Positions 55,868-64,000 of a stretch of DNA of 64,000 bases are shown piece after piece. The position numbers and the translations under genes are program-made. Position 1 is the first letter of the stretch. Every line of letters starts with the position of its first letter. Below the pieces are notes generated by a model. It did no database searches, was not told the origin of the DNA, and saw only the letters and a program-made list of their open reading frames with translations. This DNA is from Treponema sp. (GTDB taxonomy: Bacteria; Spirochaetota; Spirochaetia; Treponematales; Treponemataceae), in NCBI GenBank assembly GCA_022510905.1, contig JAFLSN010000006.1, positions 24,656 through 88,655 of the forward strand, in the 5' to 3' direction.

Positions 55868-56407
55868 ATGGCAGTTCAGGGTGTTTCTGGTACAGGGGTT
55901 ACGGGTACGCTTTCAGGTTCCGTGCCGCTTTCATCGTCATTCAAGGCGGACAGTGAAAAAAATCGTTTTGAGCAGCTTGTAAAACAGCTTGAAACCTCGC
56001 AGAAACAGGTGCCGGGGGTAGGCGTGGCCTCTTCTCAGGTGGCAACGGGAAGCCGGCTCAATGGCGACTACAAGCAGGGTTTTTACGGGCTTTTTACGTC
56101 CGAAGCTGACCGCCGTGCACTTCCGCAGGGCATGGCCGCCAACGCCACCACAAAAGACGGAAAAAAAGCGGTGATAGACAAAACCTCGGATCTTTACGCC
56201 CAGTCCCTTGAGATGGAAAACTATTTTGTAAAGATGATGCTTTCTGCCGCGCGGAAGACTGTCCAGAAAAGCCCGCTCACAGGTGAAAACAGCTATGCGT
56301 CTGAAATGTACGAAGGCATGCTGTACGACAACTATGCCGAGGCGTTCACCAAAAATGCACGGCTAGGTCTTGCAGACCAGATATATCTTGAGCTTTCAAG
56401 AAGCTGA
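55868..56407 (+). CDS. FlgJ-like flagellar rod-binding protein
   Basis: A 179-residue protein with an N-terminal low-complexity region. Its C-terminal half matches the rod-binding domain of FlgJ: LEMENYFVKMMLSAARKTVQKSPL, SYASEMYEGMLYDNYAEAF and NARLGLADQIYLEL. No peptidoglycan hydrolase domain is attached. It probably helps assemble the periplasmic flagellar rod. The ATG at 55868 follows GGGAGG at 8 nt; earlier in-frame codons have no start signal. It has long intergenic regions on both sides, so it is likely monocistronic. Confidence 0.82.
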   Translation: MAVQGVSGTGVTGTLSGSVPLSSSFKADSEKNRFEQLVKQLETSQKQVPGVGVASSQVATGSRLNGDYKQGFYGLFTSEADRRALPQGMAANATTKDGKKAVIDKTSDLYAQSLEMENYFVKMMLSAARKTVQKSPLTGENSYASEMYEGMLYDNYAEAFTKNARLGLADQIYLELSRS

Positions 56408-57057
56408 AAGGCTTTTTCCATGACTGCCGGCCAATGCTTTTTTTGCTGTTCAGCATGGAATCCGCATGGCCTTTAAAATACCTGCTGCCTGTATTTTAAA
56501 AACTGAACCAACTCCGCTTAATTGCCATGGTTTCCGCTGTGTAGACTGTTTAAAACAAAACCTTCCCGAACCAACACACCCGGCGCAAAGACAATGCTTC
56601 AAGCCAGAGGCCGGCTTCGCGGAAGCACGGCATGTGCCGTTTCCGCATTATCAAAAAAGTATTGTTTTTTTATACGTAACAAGTCTTTGATTTGTCATTA
56701 GTCAACTCTGTTCAGGATGGTTTAACTGGTCAACAGCCGATGTCTTTGACCGTGGGGCCTTGAAAAGAGACTTGCGGGTTCCGCGCCCATGCACTGTGGC
56801 AGCAGACATTTTTGGCCGGGTGCGCAGAAAATGCTTTTATTTTTTTTCATTTTGGTGTATATTATTATAGAAACAGGTCATTGTCGCGCGTGCAGGGTCT
56901 TCTGCCTCGGAGATGGCGTAACTACATGGCAAGGGGGCATTATAGAAATACGCCCGTGTATTTTTATAATTGTGCAGGGTTTCCCGCGTTGCGGTAAAGC
57001 CTGCGAAATTGTGCCTCCTGCACGACCGCTAACGCGGAGTTTATTAAGGAGTGATTC
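56408..57057. other. 650-bp intergenic region including the PilZ gene leader
   Basis: No gene is recognised in 56408-56850. A very AT-rich block near 56840-56870 (TATTATTATAG) is a likely promoter, giving a leader of about 185 nt with a candidate pseudoknot (separate entry). Confidence 0.5.
56972..57037 (+). promoter_or_regulatory. candidate H-type pseudoknot in the leader of the PilZ gene
   Basis: Stem 1 is GTGCAGG (56972-56978) with CCTGCAC (57017-57023). Stem 2 is CCGCGTTGCGGT (56984-56995) with ACCGCTAACGCGG (57025-57037), 12 bp and one bulged T. The two stems cross, separated by 5, 21 and 1 nt, as in a coaxial H-type pseudoknot. AAGGAG follows 8 nt later at 57046-57050. The first arm is also duplicated upstream as GTGCAGGG at 56890-56897. 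It does not match the c-di-GMP-I consensus I know. Confidence 0.5.
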
Positions 57058-57945
57058 ATGGACTTGGATGCACAGCAATACATAGAAGGCCGGAAAACAT
57101 TTTTTATTGCAACCGATGCTTCTCTGCTCCCCGAGACATATCTGGAAGACTACCTCTCGCGGGGCTATGAGACATACATCATAAATGATGACCGCCATTG
57201 TCCGCTGGCAAAAAAGGTTGAGGCGATTATCAATACATTCCACGACTCGATTCTGTTTTTTTATATCGACGCGGAAGTGCCGGATATTCGCTGGCCGCAG
57301 TACATCAAGGAGCTCCAGGAGCGCTATGGAAACCGTGTGCTCATAGGTGTGCTGTATTCCAAAAGCCACAATGAGGAGGAAAAGCGCCGCCTGCAGAAAT
57401 ACTACCTTTTCGATGTGGGCATCCAGTGCGGGTGCGTGTGCCTCGAATACCAGAAGGCAAAGAATTTCATGCTTATTGACAAGGTGATGTATGCGAACCA
57501 GGCGCGTGGCCGCCGCAAGAACATACGCGCCGTGTGCGACAACAATTCCAACACCGTCAATTTCAACTACAAAAAGAACACCTACAAGGGAGTCCTGTGC
57601 GACATTTCGCTGAGCCATTTTTCATGCACCATAGAAGGAACTGTCAGTGTTCCTCTGTATGAAAAGATTTATGACATACTGATCGATGTGAACGGACTTC
57701 ATTTTCGCTCTGACGGCATTCTGATTATGAACCGCTCTTTGCAGGGTACAAACCTCTATGTGTTCATTTTTGCACAGCATGACGGCACCAAGGGCCTTAA
57801 CCGCGATACCGGCCAGCGTCTCATCGAAAAAATCTACCAGATTGTGACACTCCATGTTAGGAGCATCATGCAGGAGGCTTTTGACGAACGCATGAGCGGT
57901 CTGGATTCAAAATTTTTCCGTCCGGGTGTTGACGATGACAATTAA
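57058..57945 (+). CDS. PilZ-domain protein (probable c-di-GMP effector)
   Basis: A 295-residue protein. The N-terminal 140 residues resemble a response-regulator-like or PilZN-type domain (KTFFIATDASLLPETYLEDYLSRGYETYIIND). The PilZ domain follows, with the RGRRKNIR arm near residue 150 and CDISLSHFS, where the usual DxSxxG has His in place of Gly, so ligand binding may be altered. It probably regulates motility, adhesion or virulence as in other treponemes. AAGGAG precedes the ATG, and a candidate structured leader lies upstream. It overlaps murC by 11 bp. Confidence 0.82.
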   Translation: MDLDAQQYIEGRKTFFIATDASLLPETYLEDYLSRGYETYIINDDRHCPLAKKVEAIINTFHDSILFFYIDAEVPDIRWPQYIKELQERYGNRVLIGVLYSKSHNEEEKRRLQKYYLFDVGIQCGCVCLEYQKAKNFMLIDKVMYANQARGRRKNIRAVCDNNSNTVNFNYKKNTYKGVLCDISLSHFSCTIEGTVSVPLYEKIYDILIDVNGLHFRSDGILIMNRSLQGTNLYVFIFAQHDGTKGLNRDTGQRLIEKIYQIVTLHVRSIMQEAFDERMSGLDSKFFRPGVDDDN

Positions 57946-59443
57946 AGTGGCTAAAGACACGTTCCCAAAAAATCTTTCCGGGGTGCATGTGCATTTTGTG
58001 GGTATCAAGGGCACAGGCATGGCCGCATTGGTCGAGATTTTCCATGCGCGTGGCGCGGTTATAACAGGAAGCGATGTGGCGGAAAGGTTCTATACAGATG
58101 ATATTCTTGAACGACTCTCTCTGCGTGTGCTTCCGTTCAGCGAAAAGAACATCACGAAGGACATTCAGTTTGTGGTGCATTCGAGCGCCTACAGTGTTGA
58201 ATCGAATCCAGACTTGGCGGAGGCGAAGCGGAGGGGAATTCCCCTTATGCTTTACAGCCAGGCGCTCGGGGCTCTGAGCGCACAGAGCTACAGCTGCAGC
58301 GTATGCGGTGTGCACGGCAAAACCACCACCACGGGGCTTATCGGCACCATTCTGCGTGGCCTGAACCTTCCTTCGCAGGTGCTTGCCGGCTCCATTATTT
58401 CATCTTTCGGCGGCACGTGCACCATGACGTCGGATTCTTACGGTGCTTCTGGACGACACTATTTTGTGGCAGAGACATGTGAATACCAGCGGCACTTTCT
58501 TTCGTTCCACCCGCAGAAAATTTTGCTCACTTCTGTTGAAAGCGACCACCAGGACTATTACCCCACATATGCCGACATACGGCAGGCTTTTGTGGAATAC
58601 ATATGGCGGCTTCCGATTGGCGGGCAGCTACTTTACTGCGCCGACGACTCTGGCGCGGTTGAAACGGCGGGACTTTCTTCGCAGTTCCGCCGCGACATTC
58701 AGCTTCTTCCGTACGGAACGAACGCCTCTGGCAATTACCATCTGGAGCTGGGGCGTGTTGAAGACGGAAAGCAGTATTTTACCATGGGTGTGATTGGTGA
58801 ATGTGCGCTTTCTGTTCCAGGGGTGCACAACGTTCGGAATGCATGTGCGGCCGTTGCGCTCTGTTCCGAGCTGCTCCGTTCCGAAGGGAAAAACCCCGCG
58901 GCTTATGCCACTATCATCAAGGCGATGCTGCTGCAATATTCAGGGGGAAAGCGCCGCTCCGAAGTGATTGCACATGCAAAAACACCGCTGGGCCAGGATG
59001 TGATTGTGCTGGATGACTATGCCCATCATCCTACCGCCATAAAATCCACGCTGAAAGGCTACCGTGAATTCTACCAGGGGAGAAAAATCATCGTTGATTT
59101 TATGAGCCACACATACAGCCGCACCGCCGCGCTGCTTGAGGACTTTGCCACCGGCTTTGCTGATGCCGACAGGGTTATCGTGAATAAAATCTACGCGAGT
59201 GCCCGCGAGCTGGCTTCCGAGCCGTCTGTGACCGGGGAGTTTCTTGCAAAGCGCGCCGACATGTGCAACCACCGCACCACCTATGCCGCCGAATTTGACG
59301 AAGCCGCGCGGCTTGTGCTGGCGGAGCTTTCAAAACCGAGCGGCGATGGCTATCCGAACGGCTACCTGTTTGTGACCATGGGGGCCGGAGACAACTGGAA
59401 GGTTGGCCGCATGGTGGTGGAAGCCCTGGAGTCTAATGCATGA
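57935..59443 (+). CDS. murC: UDP-N-acetylmuramate--L-alanine ligase
   Basis: First amino-acid addition in peptidoglycan synthesis. The 502-residue protein has the N-terminal VHFVGIKGTGMAALVEI, the ATP-binding CGVHGKTTTTGLIG, and the C-terminal DDYAHHPTAIKSTLKGYREFY. The related Mpl recycling ligase has the same domains; MurC is preferred from the motifs and because no other murC is visible. The ATG at 57935 lies inside the PilZ gene end. Confidence 0.88.
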   Translation: MTIKVAKDTFPKNLSGVHVHFVGIKGTGMAALVEIFHARGAVITGSDVAERFYTDDILERLSLRVLPFSEKNITKDIQFVVHSSAYSVESNPDLAEAKRRGIPLMLYSQALGALSAQSYSCSVCGVHGKTTTTGLIGTILRGLNLPSQVLAGSIISSFGGTCTMTSDSYGASGRHYFVAETCEYQRHFLSFHPQKILLTSVESDHQDYYPTYADIRQAFVEYIWRLPIGGQLLYCADDSGAVETAGLSSQFRRDIQLLPYGTNASGNYHLELGRVEDGKQYFTMGVIGECALSVPGVHNVRNACAAVALCSELLRSEGKNPAAYATIIKAMLLQYSGGKRRSEVIAHAKTPLGQDVIVLDDYAHHPTAIKSTLKGYREFYQGRKIIVDFMSHTYSRTAALLEDFATGFADADRVIVNKIYASARELASEPSVTGEFLAKRADMCNHRTTYAAEFDEAARLVLAELSKPSGDGYPNGYLFVTMGAGDNWKVGRMVVEALESNA

Positions 59444-59831
59444 GATTTGCGCTTCCTGCGCGTTGTTTGTCAGCTTGAAGTGAATTGGATTTTCCGCCAC
59501 CATGCAGCATTTTCCCGAATGGCATGGCTTTTGTCCGTGCTGTTTTTGCCTGCGTTGGAGAAAGCTGCGATTCTCTGGTCAAAGGCGGCCCTTAGAGTGT
59601 ATGCGGGACGGCAATGGTATGGCGGAGGCATTTTTTCTGGTTTCAGCCGTGCCTTGGAAAATCGTTCCAGCCCGATTTTCAGGAAGGAGTTGGGGCCTCC
59701 TGTGGATTGATTTTTTGCGGATTCGGTTTGCCGCCAGAAAGTCCGGTTCCGAGGCGTGAGTCAACCTTGGCTATGCGGAGGTTTTGTCCCGAAGCAAAAA
59801 ATGACGGTGCATTGTGCGCGTGGAGTGTGGT
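59444..59831. other. intergenic stretch, nothing recognised
   Basis: About 390 bp between murC and yicC. Several open frames of 60-90 codons cross it but lack ribosome-binding sites and plausible composition. Confidence 0.5.
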
Positions 59832-60701
59832 ATGAACAGCATGACAGGATATGGCTATAAAGAGTCCATGGTTGACGGAACGCATGTCAGCGTGGAGCTG
59901 AAATCGGTGAACAGCCGGTTTATGGACGTGAACATCGGCCTTCCTCCGTTTTTGAATCCTCTTGAGCAGCGCCTCAGAAAAATGATTTCGGAACGTGTTG
60001 TGCGCGGAAAAGTCGATTTGACTGTGCGTGTGCGCGACAGCTCTTCTACTGCCACAGTCACTGCGGATCCTGCTGTAGCGCAGCTCTACCATGCCGCAAT
60101 ATCGCAGATTGCCACGGCGCTTGGAAAGTCTGGCGATGATATTCCGTTGGGCCTGGTTATCGCGCAGGAAGGTGTGCTGAACATCACGCATGAATACGAC
60201 GCCGAGCTGTATTGGCAGAAAATTCAGGGCGTGTTCCGCGATGTGTTCGAGTCTTTTCTGGCCGACCGTGCCCGCGAAGGCGAGAACCTTAAGGCCGATT
60301 TGTGCTCAAAGCTTGAAACGCTTGAAGCCTGTGCCGCTTTTTTTTCGGACTGGCAGCCCAGGATGGAGGCGCGGTTCAAGGAGACGGTTGAAGCAAAATT
60401 CAGAGAGCTTTTAGGCGACCATGCCGACCAGAACCGCATCATGCAGGAAACGGCGGCCCTGCTCGTGAGGTACACGGTCAACGAAGAGATAGTCCGCCTG
60501 CATAGCCACCTTGACGCACTGCGGAAAGAGTTTTCAGAAAATCCCGCTCCAGGCAAGCGGATTGATTTTATCTGCCAGGAGGCGAACCGCGAGATCAACA
60601 CCATCGGCTCTAAAAATCAGTTTGCGGAAGTGGGGGCCATGGTGATTGCGGCAAAAGATGCGCTTGAAAATATAAGGGAGCAGTGCAAGAACGTGGAATA
60701 G
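59832..60701 (+). CDS. yicC: YicC/YloC family endoribonuclease
   Basis: Probable RNA endonuclease implicated in sRNA and mRNA decay. The 289-residue protein begins with the family N-terminus MNSMTGYGYKE, continues VELKSVNSRFMDVNIGLPPFL, and ends in the DUF1732 domain with GKRIDFICQEANREINTIGSKN. The ATG at 59832 is chosen by this N-terminus; a GTG lies six codons upstream. Confidence 0.92.
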   Translation: MNSMTGYGYKESMVDGTHVSVELKSVNSRFMDVNIGLPPFLNPLEQRLRKMISERVVRGKVDLTVRVRDSSSTATVTADPAVAQLYHAAISQIATALGKSGDDIPLGLVIAQEGVLNITHEYDAELYWQKIQGVFRDVFESFLADRAREGENLKADLCSKLETLEACAAFFSDWQPRMEARFKETVEAKFRELLGDHADQNRIMQETAALLVRYTVNEEIVRLHSHLDALRKEFSENPAPGKRIDFICQEANREINTIGSKNQFAEVGAMVIAAKDALENIREQCKNVE

Positions 60702-60846
60702 AATAGGGCGGAATACCAGGCGTTTTTTTGCCGTTCCGTCCTCTGGAAACCGGTGTGCAGTGGCTTAGGGAGCGCATGGCCTTGTGGTTTTGCTGTGAGG
60801 ATTCTTTCATCTTGTTCTGGATTTCTGCGGTATGCGCGGTGCTCCC

Positions 60847-61965
60847 CTAAAACCGTTCCTTTGTTTTTTTTACGACATCGCGCATGGCGGCGCTGGTTCC
60901 TTTTTTCATGACGAGGGCGTTGCCGTTTTTTATGACCACCACGAGATCTTCCACTCCGCATAGCGCAACTGGAATGTCGGAATACACAAAATTGTTTCGG
61001 CCCTGGACTTCGACCATGTTTTCAGGGTGCTCTGAGAAAAGCTTTTCAAAAGCATCCCAGCTTCCCACGTCATCCCAGCGGAATGAGGCTCTTACAGCAA
61101 CGGCCCTGTCGGTTCGTTCCGCGATTGCGTTGTCAACTGCTATGGCGGGAACAGTCCTGTATGCTTCCTGCATGGGAGGCCATTCTGCAAGGCAGTGTAT
61201 GCCATTGATTGTGCCGGGCGCCGGCGGCGGGGCGGATGTAAAAGCTGAAAAGGCCGCCGCCACGTCAGGGGCATGGCGGTTCAATTCAGACATGAAAAAC
61301 TTCGCGGTAAAACCGAACATGCCGCTGTTCCACCAGTAGGTTCCGCTTTCGAGGTATGACTGTGCGGTGGCCGCGTCAGGTTTTTCCTTGAACTGCGCGA
61401 TTGTGAACGTGGAACCGTCGCTTTCGAGGGCTTTTCCCGTCTTGATGTAGCCGTAGCCGGTCGCGGCTTCCGTGGGTCTTATGGCGAAGCACACGAACGC
61501 GCCTTCGCAGGCGTACCTGTAGGCCTTTTTGCAGTCCGAAACAAAATCCTCTTCGGTTTCTATTATATGGTCGCTTGCGAGCACGAGCAGGGAATGTTCC
61601 GTGTCAGGTTCAAGTGCGTTGAGCGTATGGCAGCATAGCGCAATCGGCGCACAGGTGTGGCGGGCGCAGGGTTCAGAAACCACCAGCAGATCGTCTGTGA
61701 TTTTTTTCTGCTTTTCTTTCGGGAGCAGGGGAAGAAGCGCGGCGGCCTGGGCGGAAACGCCTTCAAGCAGGTCTGCGCGTGTCACAATCACGATGCGGCC
61801 GGACGGAGCCACGGAAAGCGCGCGGAGCACGGCTGACTGCAAAAACGAAATCCCGTTTGAAAGCGAAAGGAACTGCTTTGGTTTTTCCGGAGTGGAGGCG
61901 GGCCAAAGGCGTTCCCCAAGGCCTCCTGCAAGGATCACAATATCGCTGAATGTACAATCACTCAT
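60847..61965 (-). CDS. manC: mannose-1-phosphate guanylyltransferase
   Basis: Makes GDP-mannose for surface polysaccharide or fucose-type sugars. The 372-residue product has the nucleotidyltransferase motif LAGGLGERLWPASTPEKPKQF, the activator segment ASDHIIE, and the sugar-site segment YWWNSGMFGF. It lacks the C-terminal isomerase domain of the bifunctional form. The ATG at 61965 begins 6 nt after TATACT preceded by TGa. The gene is convergent with yicC. Confidence 0.92.
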   Translation of the reverse strand: MSDCTFSDIVILAGGLGERLWPASTPEKPKQFLSLSNGISFLQSAVLRALSVAPSGRIVIVTRADLLEGVSAQAAALLPLLPKEKQKKITDDLLVVSEPCARHTCAPIALCCHTLNALEPDTEHSLLVLASDHIIETEEDFVSDCKKAYRYACEGAFVCFAIRPTEAATGYGYIKTGKALESDGSTFTIAQFKEKPDAATAQSYLESGTYWWNSGMFGFTAKFFMSELNRHAPDVAAAFSAFTSAPPPAPGTINGIHCLAEWPPMQEAYRTVPAIAVDNAIAERTDRAVAVRASFRWDDVGSWDAFEKLFSEHPENMVEVQGRNNFVYSDIPVALCGVEDLVVVIKNGNALVMKKGTSAAMRDVVKKTKERF

Positions 61966-61971
61966 AAAAAC

Positions 61972-61977
61972 AGTATA
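61972..61977 (-). promoter_or_regulatory. extended -10 box of manC, leaderless
   Basis: TATACT preceded by TGa; the start codon follows after 6 nt. Confidence 0.6.
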
Positions 61978-62138
61978 TCACTGGAAGAAAAAAAAAGGAA
62001 TACTCCGCTGTTCCAGGCTTCCAGAGACACTTCGGGCGCAGGCGGGGCCGTGTCCGTTCTTTTATGCAGATTGTGCCGTTTCTTGGACATGCTGAAAGTC
62101 CGCAAAAAAACGCCTTCCCGGGGTTCAGTGCGCGCGGT

Positions 62139-62876
62139 CTATTTTTTTTGAACGGTGGAAAAGAAATACGAGCAGAAGCTCTTTATGCGGTTCATAAATG
62201 ACGTTTCGACCCGTTCCCGCAGGAAAAACACTGACGGGGCATGCACGGCTCCGATACCGTACAATATCCAGCTGTCGCCGTCGCGGAAGATGACTATGAC
62301 CGAAAGCATTTTTTCAGGATTCACGCATGTGAATTTGTCGTGGTAGCGCAGGCGGTTTGTGTTTGTGGACGTGTACAGAAAATAGTCGGCGGCAGCCGTG
62401 TTTTCGATTCTTGTGGAAATGGTGCCGAACGGCTGCATGACCAGATCCGCGCTCGCACGCTGCTGTTCACCTTCCGTGCTGAAAGATGTGAGTGTCGCTG
62501 ATGAATACAGGTCGTACCATGACTGGTGGCGCTCCGAATAGTAGGGAATGCCCGCGTATTCTTCGATGCGCATTATGCGGTCCCGGAACTGCGTGATAAA
62601 ATCCTCGTTGCCGCTGTATGGCACCATCTGGATTATTTCTGCGAGGTATGCGGGCTTCAGGTCTGAAACCGCCTTGAGCGCGGCACGGACACCCTGGTTT
62701 GGGCTTTGCATGCAAAGCTGCCTTACGCTTCCCGTGTTCTTTATGAGCGTTGCCCCCTGCTCAATCTGCGCAAGCTCTGCGGCTGAAAGGTTTTTGTTGA
62801 ACACGGATTCGGCCGGAGCCAAAAAGGATACGAGGAGGCTGCAAACCACTGCGCACACTGACAGGCGACACTGCAT
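62139..62876 (-). CDS. exported protein of unknown function
   Basis: A 245-residue protein with an N-terminal signal peptide (MQCRLSVCAVVCSLLVSFLAPA). The mature part has a helical N-terminal region and a beta-rich C-terminal region (YDLYSSATLTSFSTEGEQQRASADLVMQPFGTI, SWILYGIGAVHA). It seems to belong to a family confined to treponemes, with no known function. The ATG lies 6 nt after TATAGT. Confidence 0.72.
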   Translation of the reverse strand: MQCRLSVCAVVCSLLVSFLAPAESVFNKNLSAAELAQIEQGATLIKNTGSVRQLCMQSPNQGVRAALKAVSDLKPAYLAEIIQMVPYSGNEDFITQFRDRIMRIEEYAGIPYYSERHQSWYDLYSSATLTSFSTEGEQQRASADLVMQPFGTISTRIENTAAADYFLYTSTNTNRLRYHDKFTCVNPEKMLSVIVIFRDGDSWILYGIGAVHAPSVFFLRERVETSFMNRIKSFCSYFFSTVQKK

Positions 62877-62882
62877 ACCAAG

Positions 62883-62888
62883 ACTATA
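62883..62888 (-). promoter_or_regulatory. -10 box of the exported-protein gene, leaderless
   Basis: TATAGT on the minus strand; the ATG at 62876 follows after 6 nt. Confidence 0.5.
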
Positions 62889-62952
62889 GCGTATTCTGCC
62901 AGCCAGTGCAAGTTTTTTTTCTGCGGAATATGCAGCCTGAAAAAAAATCAGT

Positions 62953-62981
62953 TTGAAATATGCACTTATCCGTGGTATACT
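62953..62981 (+). promoter_or_regulatory. predicted promoter of the aminotransferase gene
   Basis: TTGAAA (62953-62958), a 17-nt spacer, then TATACT (62976-62981). The leader would be about 105 nt and includes an 8-codon open frame (62991-63017) starting almost at the transcription start. Confidence 0.6.
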
Positions 62982-63092
62982 GAAAGCTGTATGGCAATAT
63001 TTGCGCGCGTTTTATAGATTGACGGAGCCTTTGTTGCCGCAAAATCATCATGGCGCATGGTATGAGTGCGGTGCGCCAAAGGAGCGGCCTCC

Positions 63093-64000
63093 ATGCCCAT
63101 TTCACCCGCCATCCGGGAAACCATGAACAGCAGGGCTTCCGGCGTGATTCGCAAGATGTTTGAAGAAGGATTGAAGCTCAAGGCTGAATACGGCGCGGAC
63201 CGGGTTTTTGATTTCAGCCTGGGAAATCCGGATCTTGACCCGCCCGAGCAGGTGCGCATGGTGCTGCAGGAACTTTGCCAGAGCCGGGAGAAAAACTTCC
63301 ACGGCTACATGCCAAACGCCGGTTTCCTGTTTGCCCGCGAAGCGATGGCGCAAAAGACAGCGGCCGAGCAGGGCTGCGCGGTTGACGCAGGCTGCGTGGT
63401 CATGTCGGTGGGGGCTGCCGGTGCGCTTAACGCGCTGCTGAAGGCCATAATTTCGCCAGGCGATGAAGTGGTAGTGCCTGCACCTTTTTTTGCCGAATAC
63501 CGCCACTACGTGCACAACCATGGAGGGGTGCTGGTTGAAGTTCCCACCACTAAAGATTTTTCGCTCGATGTCGGGGCGATCGCGGCGGCGCTTTCTGCAA
63601 AAACGGCGGCGGTGCTGGTTAACAGTCCCAACAACCCCACAGGCCGTGTTTACACGCAGGATGAGCTTTCGGCACTTTCCCGTGCGCTCGGCGACCATGC
63701 AAAAAGTTCCGGGCGAATGCCGTACCTTGTGTGCGATGAGCCGTACCGTGCCATCACATATGGCGGCGTGTCTGTGGCCGCCATATTTCCGCTTTATCCG
63801 GGAAGCGTGGTGGTCACTTCATTCGCAAAGAATCTGAGTCTGCCAGGTGAAAGAATTGGCTACATCGCCGTAAATCCAGCCTGTCCGGACAAAGACGAGC
63901 TTGTGGCCGCCTGCGTTTTCACCACGCGCATACTTGGCTATGTGAACGCGCCGGCCATGTTCCAGCGCGTGGTGAGCAGGACATGGAATGTGTCTGAGAT
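63093..64000 (+). CDS. class I/II PLP-dependent aminotransferase, C-terminus beyond window
   Basis: 302 residues are visible. They contain the substrate-arm FSLGNPDLDPP, the HGYMPNAG segment, SPNNPTGRVY, CDEPYR and the Schiff-base Lys in TSFAKNLSLPGERIGYIA. The specificity is not determined; aspartate, alanine or aromatic amino acids are possible. The ATG at 63093 follows AAAGGAG at 63078-63084. Confidence 0.92.
   Translation, partial: MPISPAIRETMNSRASGVIRKMFEEGLKLKAEYGADRVFDFSLGNPDLDPPEQVRMVLQELCQSREKNFHGYMPNAGFLFAREAMAQKTAAEQGCAVDAGCVVMSVGAAGALNALLKAIISPGDEVVVPAPFFAEYRHYVHNHGGVLVEVPTTKDFSLDVGAIAAALSAKTAAVLVNSPNNPTGRVYTQDELSALSRALGDHAKSSGRMPYLVCDEPYRAITYGGVSVAAIFPLYPGSVVVTSFAKNLSLPGERIGYIAVNPACPDKDELVAACVFTTRILGYVNAPAMFQRVVSRTWNVSE

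Noticed and set aside
56881..57057. c-di-GMP-I (GEMM) riboswitch
   Set aside because: Its conserved GGGCAAACC and GGTAGC elements are absent, although the downstream gene is a PilZ protein.
59447..59710. An 87-residue protein after murC
   Set aside because: No start signal and no recognisable fold.

Overview
The window is GC-rich bacterial chromosome, most likely from a spirochaete of the Treponema group. The reasons are the combination of FlgJ-type rod-binding and PilZ proteins, several LPP20-like and other lipoproteins, an unusually large signal peptidase I, a 29-residue COX24/mS38-like basic protein, and the gene order rimP-nusA-infB-rbfA-truB/ribF-rpsO-pnp. The genus is inferred from gene content only. 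I recognised no rRNA, tRNA, insertion sequence, prophage or CRISPR array.

Layout. 1-2.3 kb: nrdR-nrdD (minus strand, nrdD truncated by the window edge). 2.5-5.6 kb: an exported TPR-like protein, a small signal peptidase I homologue and hemW, followed by an 81-bp triplicated hairpin repeat. 6.1-13.1 kb: the COX24-like gene, then a tightly overlapping run dxs-folP-cdaA-cdaR-acpS-DUF2225-truA. 13.1-16.0 kb: priA and a family-4 uracil-DNA glycosylase (minus). 16.2-21.2 kb: leuC, leuD, ruvA-ruvB-queA. 21.2-27.5 kb (minus): a sugar 4,6-dehydratase and DegT aminotransferase pair followed by three subunits of a molybdenum hydroxylase. 27.6-31.0 kb: an RlmI-like methyltransferase, miaA, a small unknown protein and tatD.

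31.2-41.2 kb is the strangest part. About 4.7 kb of 41-42-bp tandem repeats lie in three arrays around a large signal peptidase I, PcrA/UvrD helicase and a GT4 glycosyltransferase. Two arrays of one repeat family lie in opposite orientation on either side of these genes. The third and largest array (about 66 units) mixes hairpin-bearing unit types in alternating blocks, with the same palindromic type at both ends. The arrays are almost free of stop codons, so they create very long spurious reading frames.

41.3-45.3 kb: envelope lipoproteins (two related minus-strand genes, a LamG-like lipoprotein and a small lipoprotein). 45.5-55.1 kb: the translation/RNA operon starting with a promoter and attenuator-like hairpin. 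55.9-64 kb: the FlgJ-like protein, a PilZ protein with a candidate pseudoknot leader, murC, yicC, a mannose-1-phosphate guanylyltransferase, an exported unknown protein and the start of an aminotransferase.

A recurring feature is that at least nine genes have a -10 box ending only 6-7 nt before the start codon, often preceded by a TGn extension. Their mRNAs are predicted to be leaderless.
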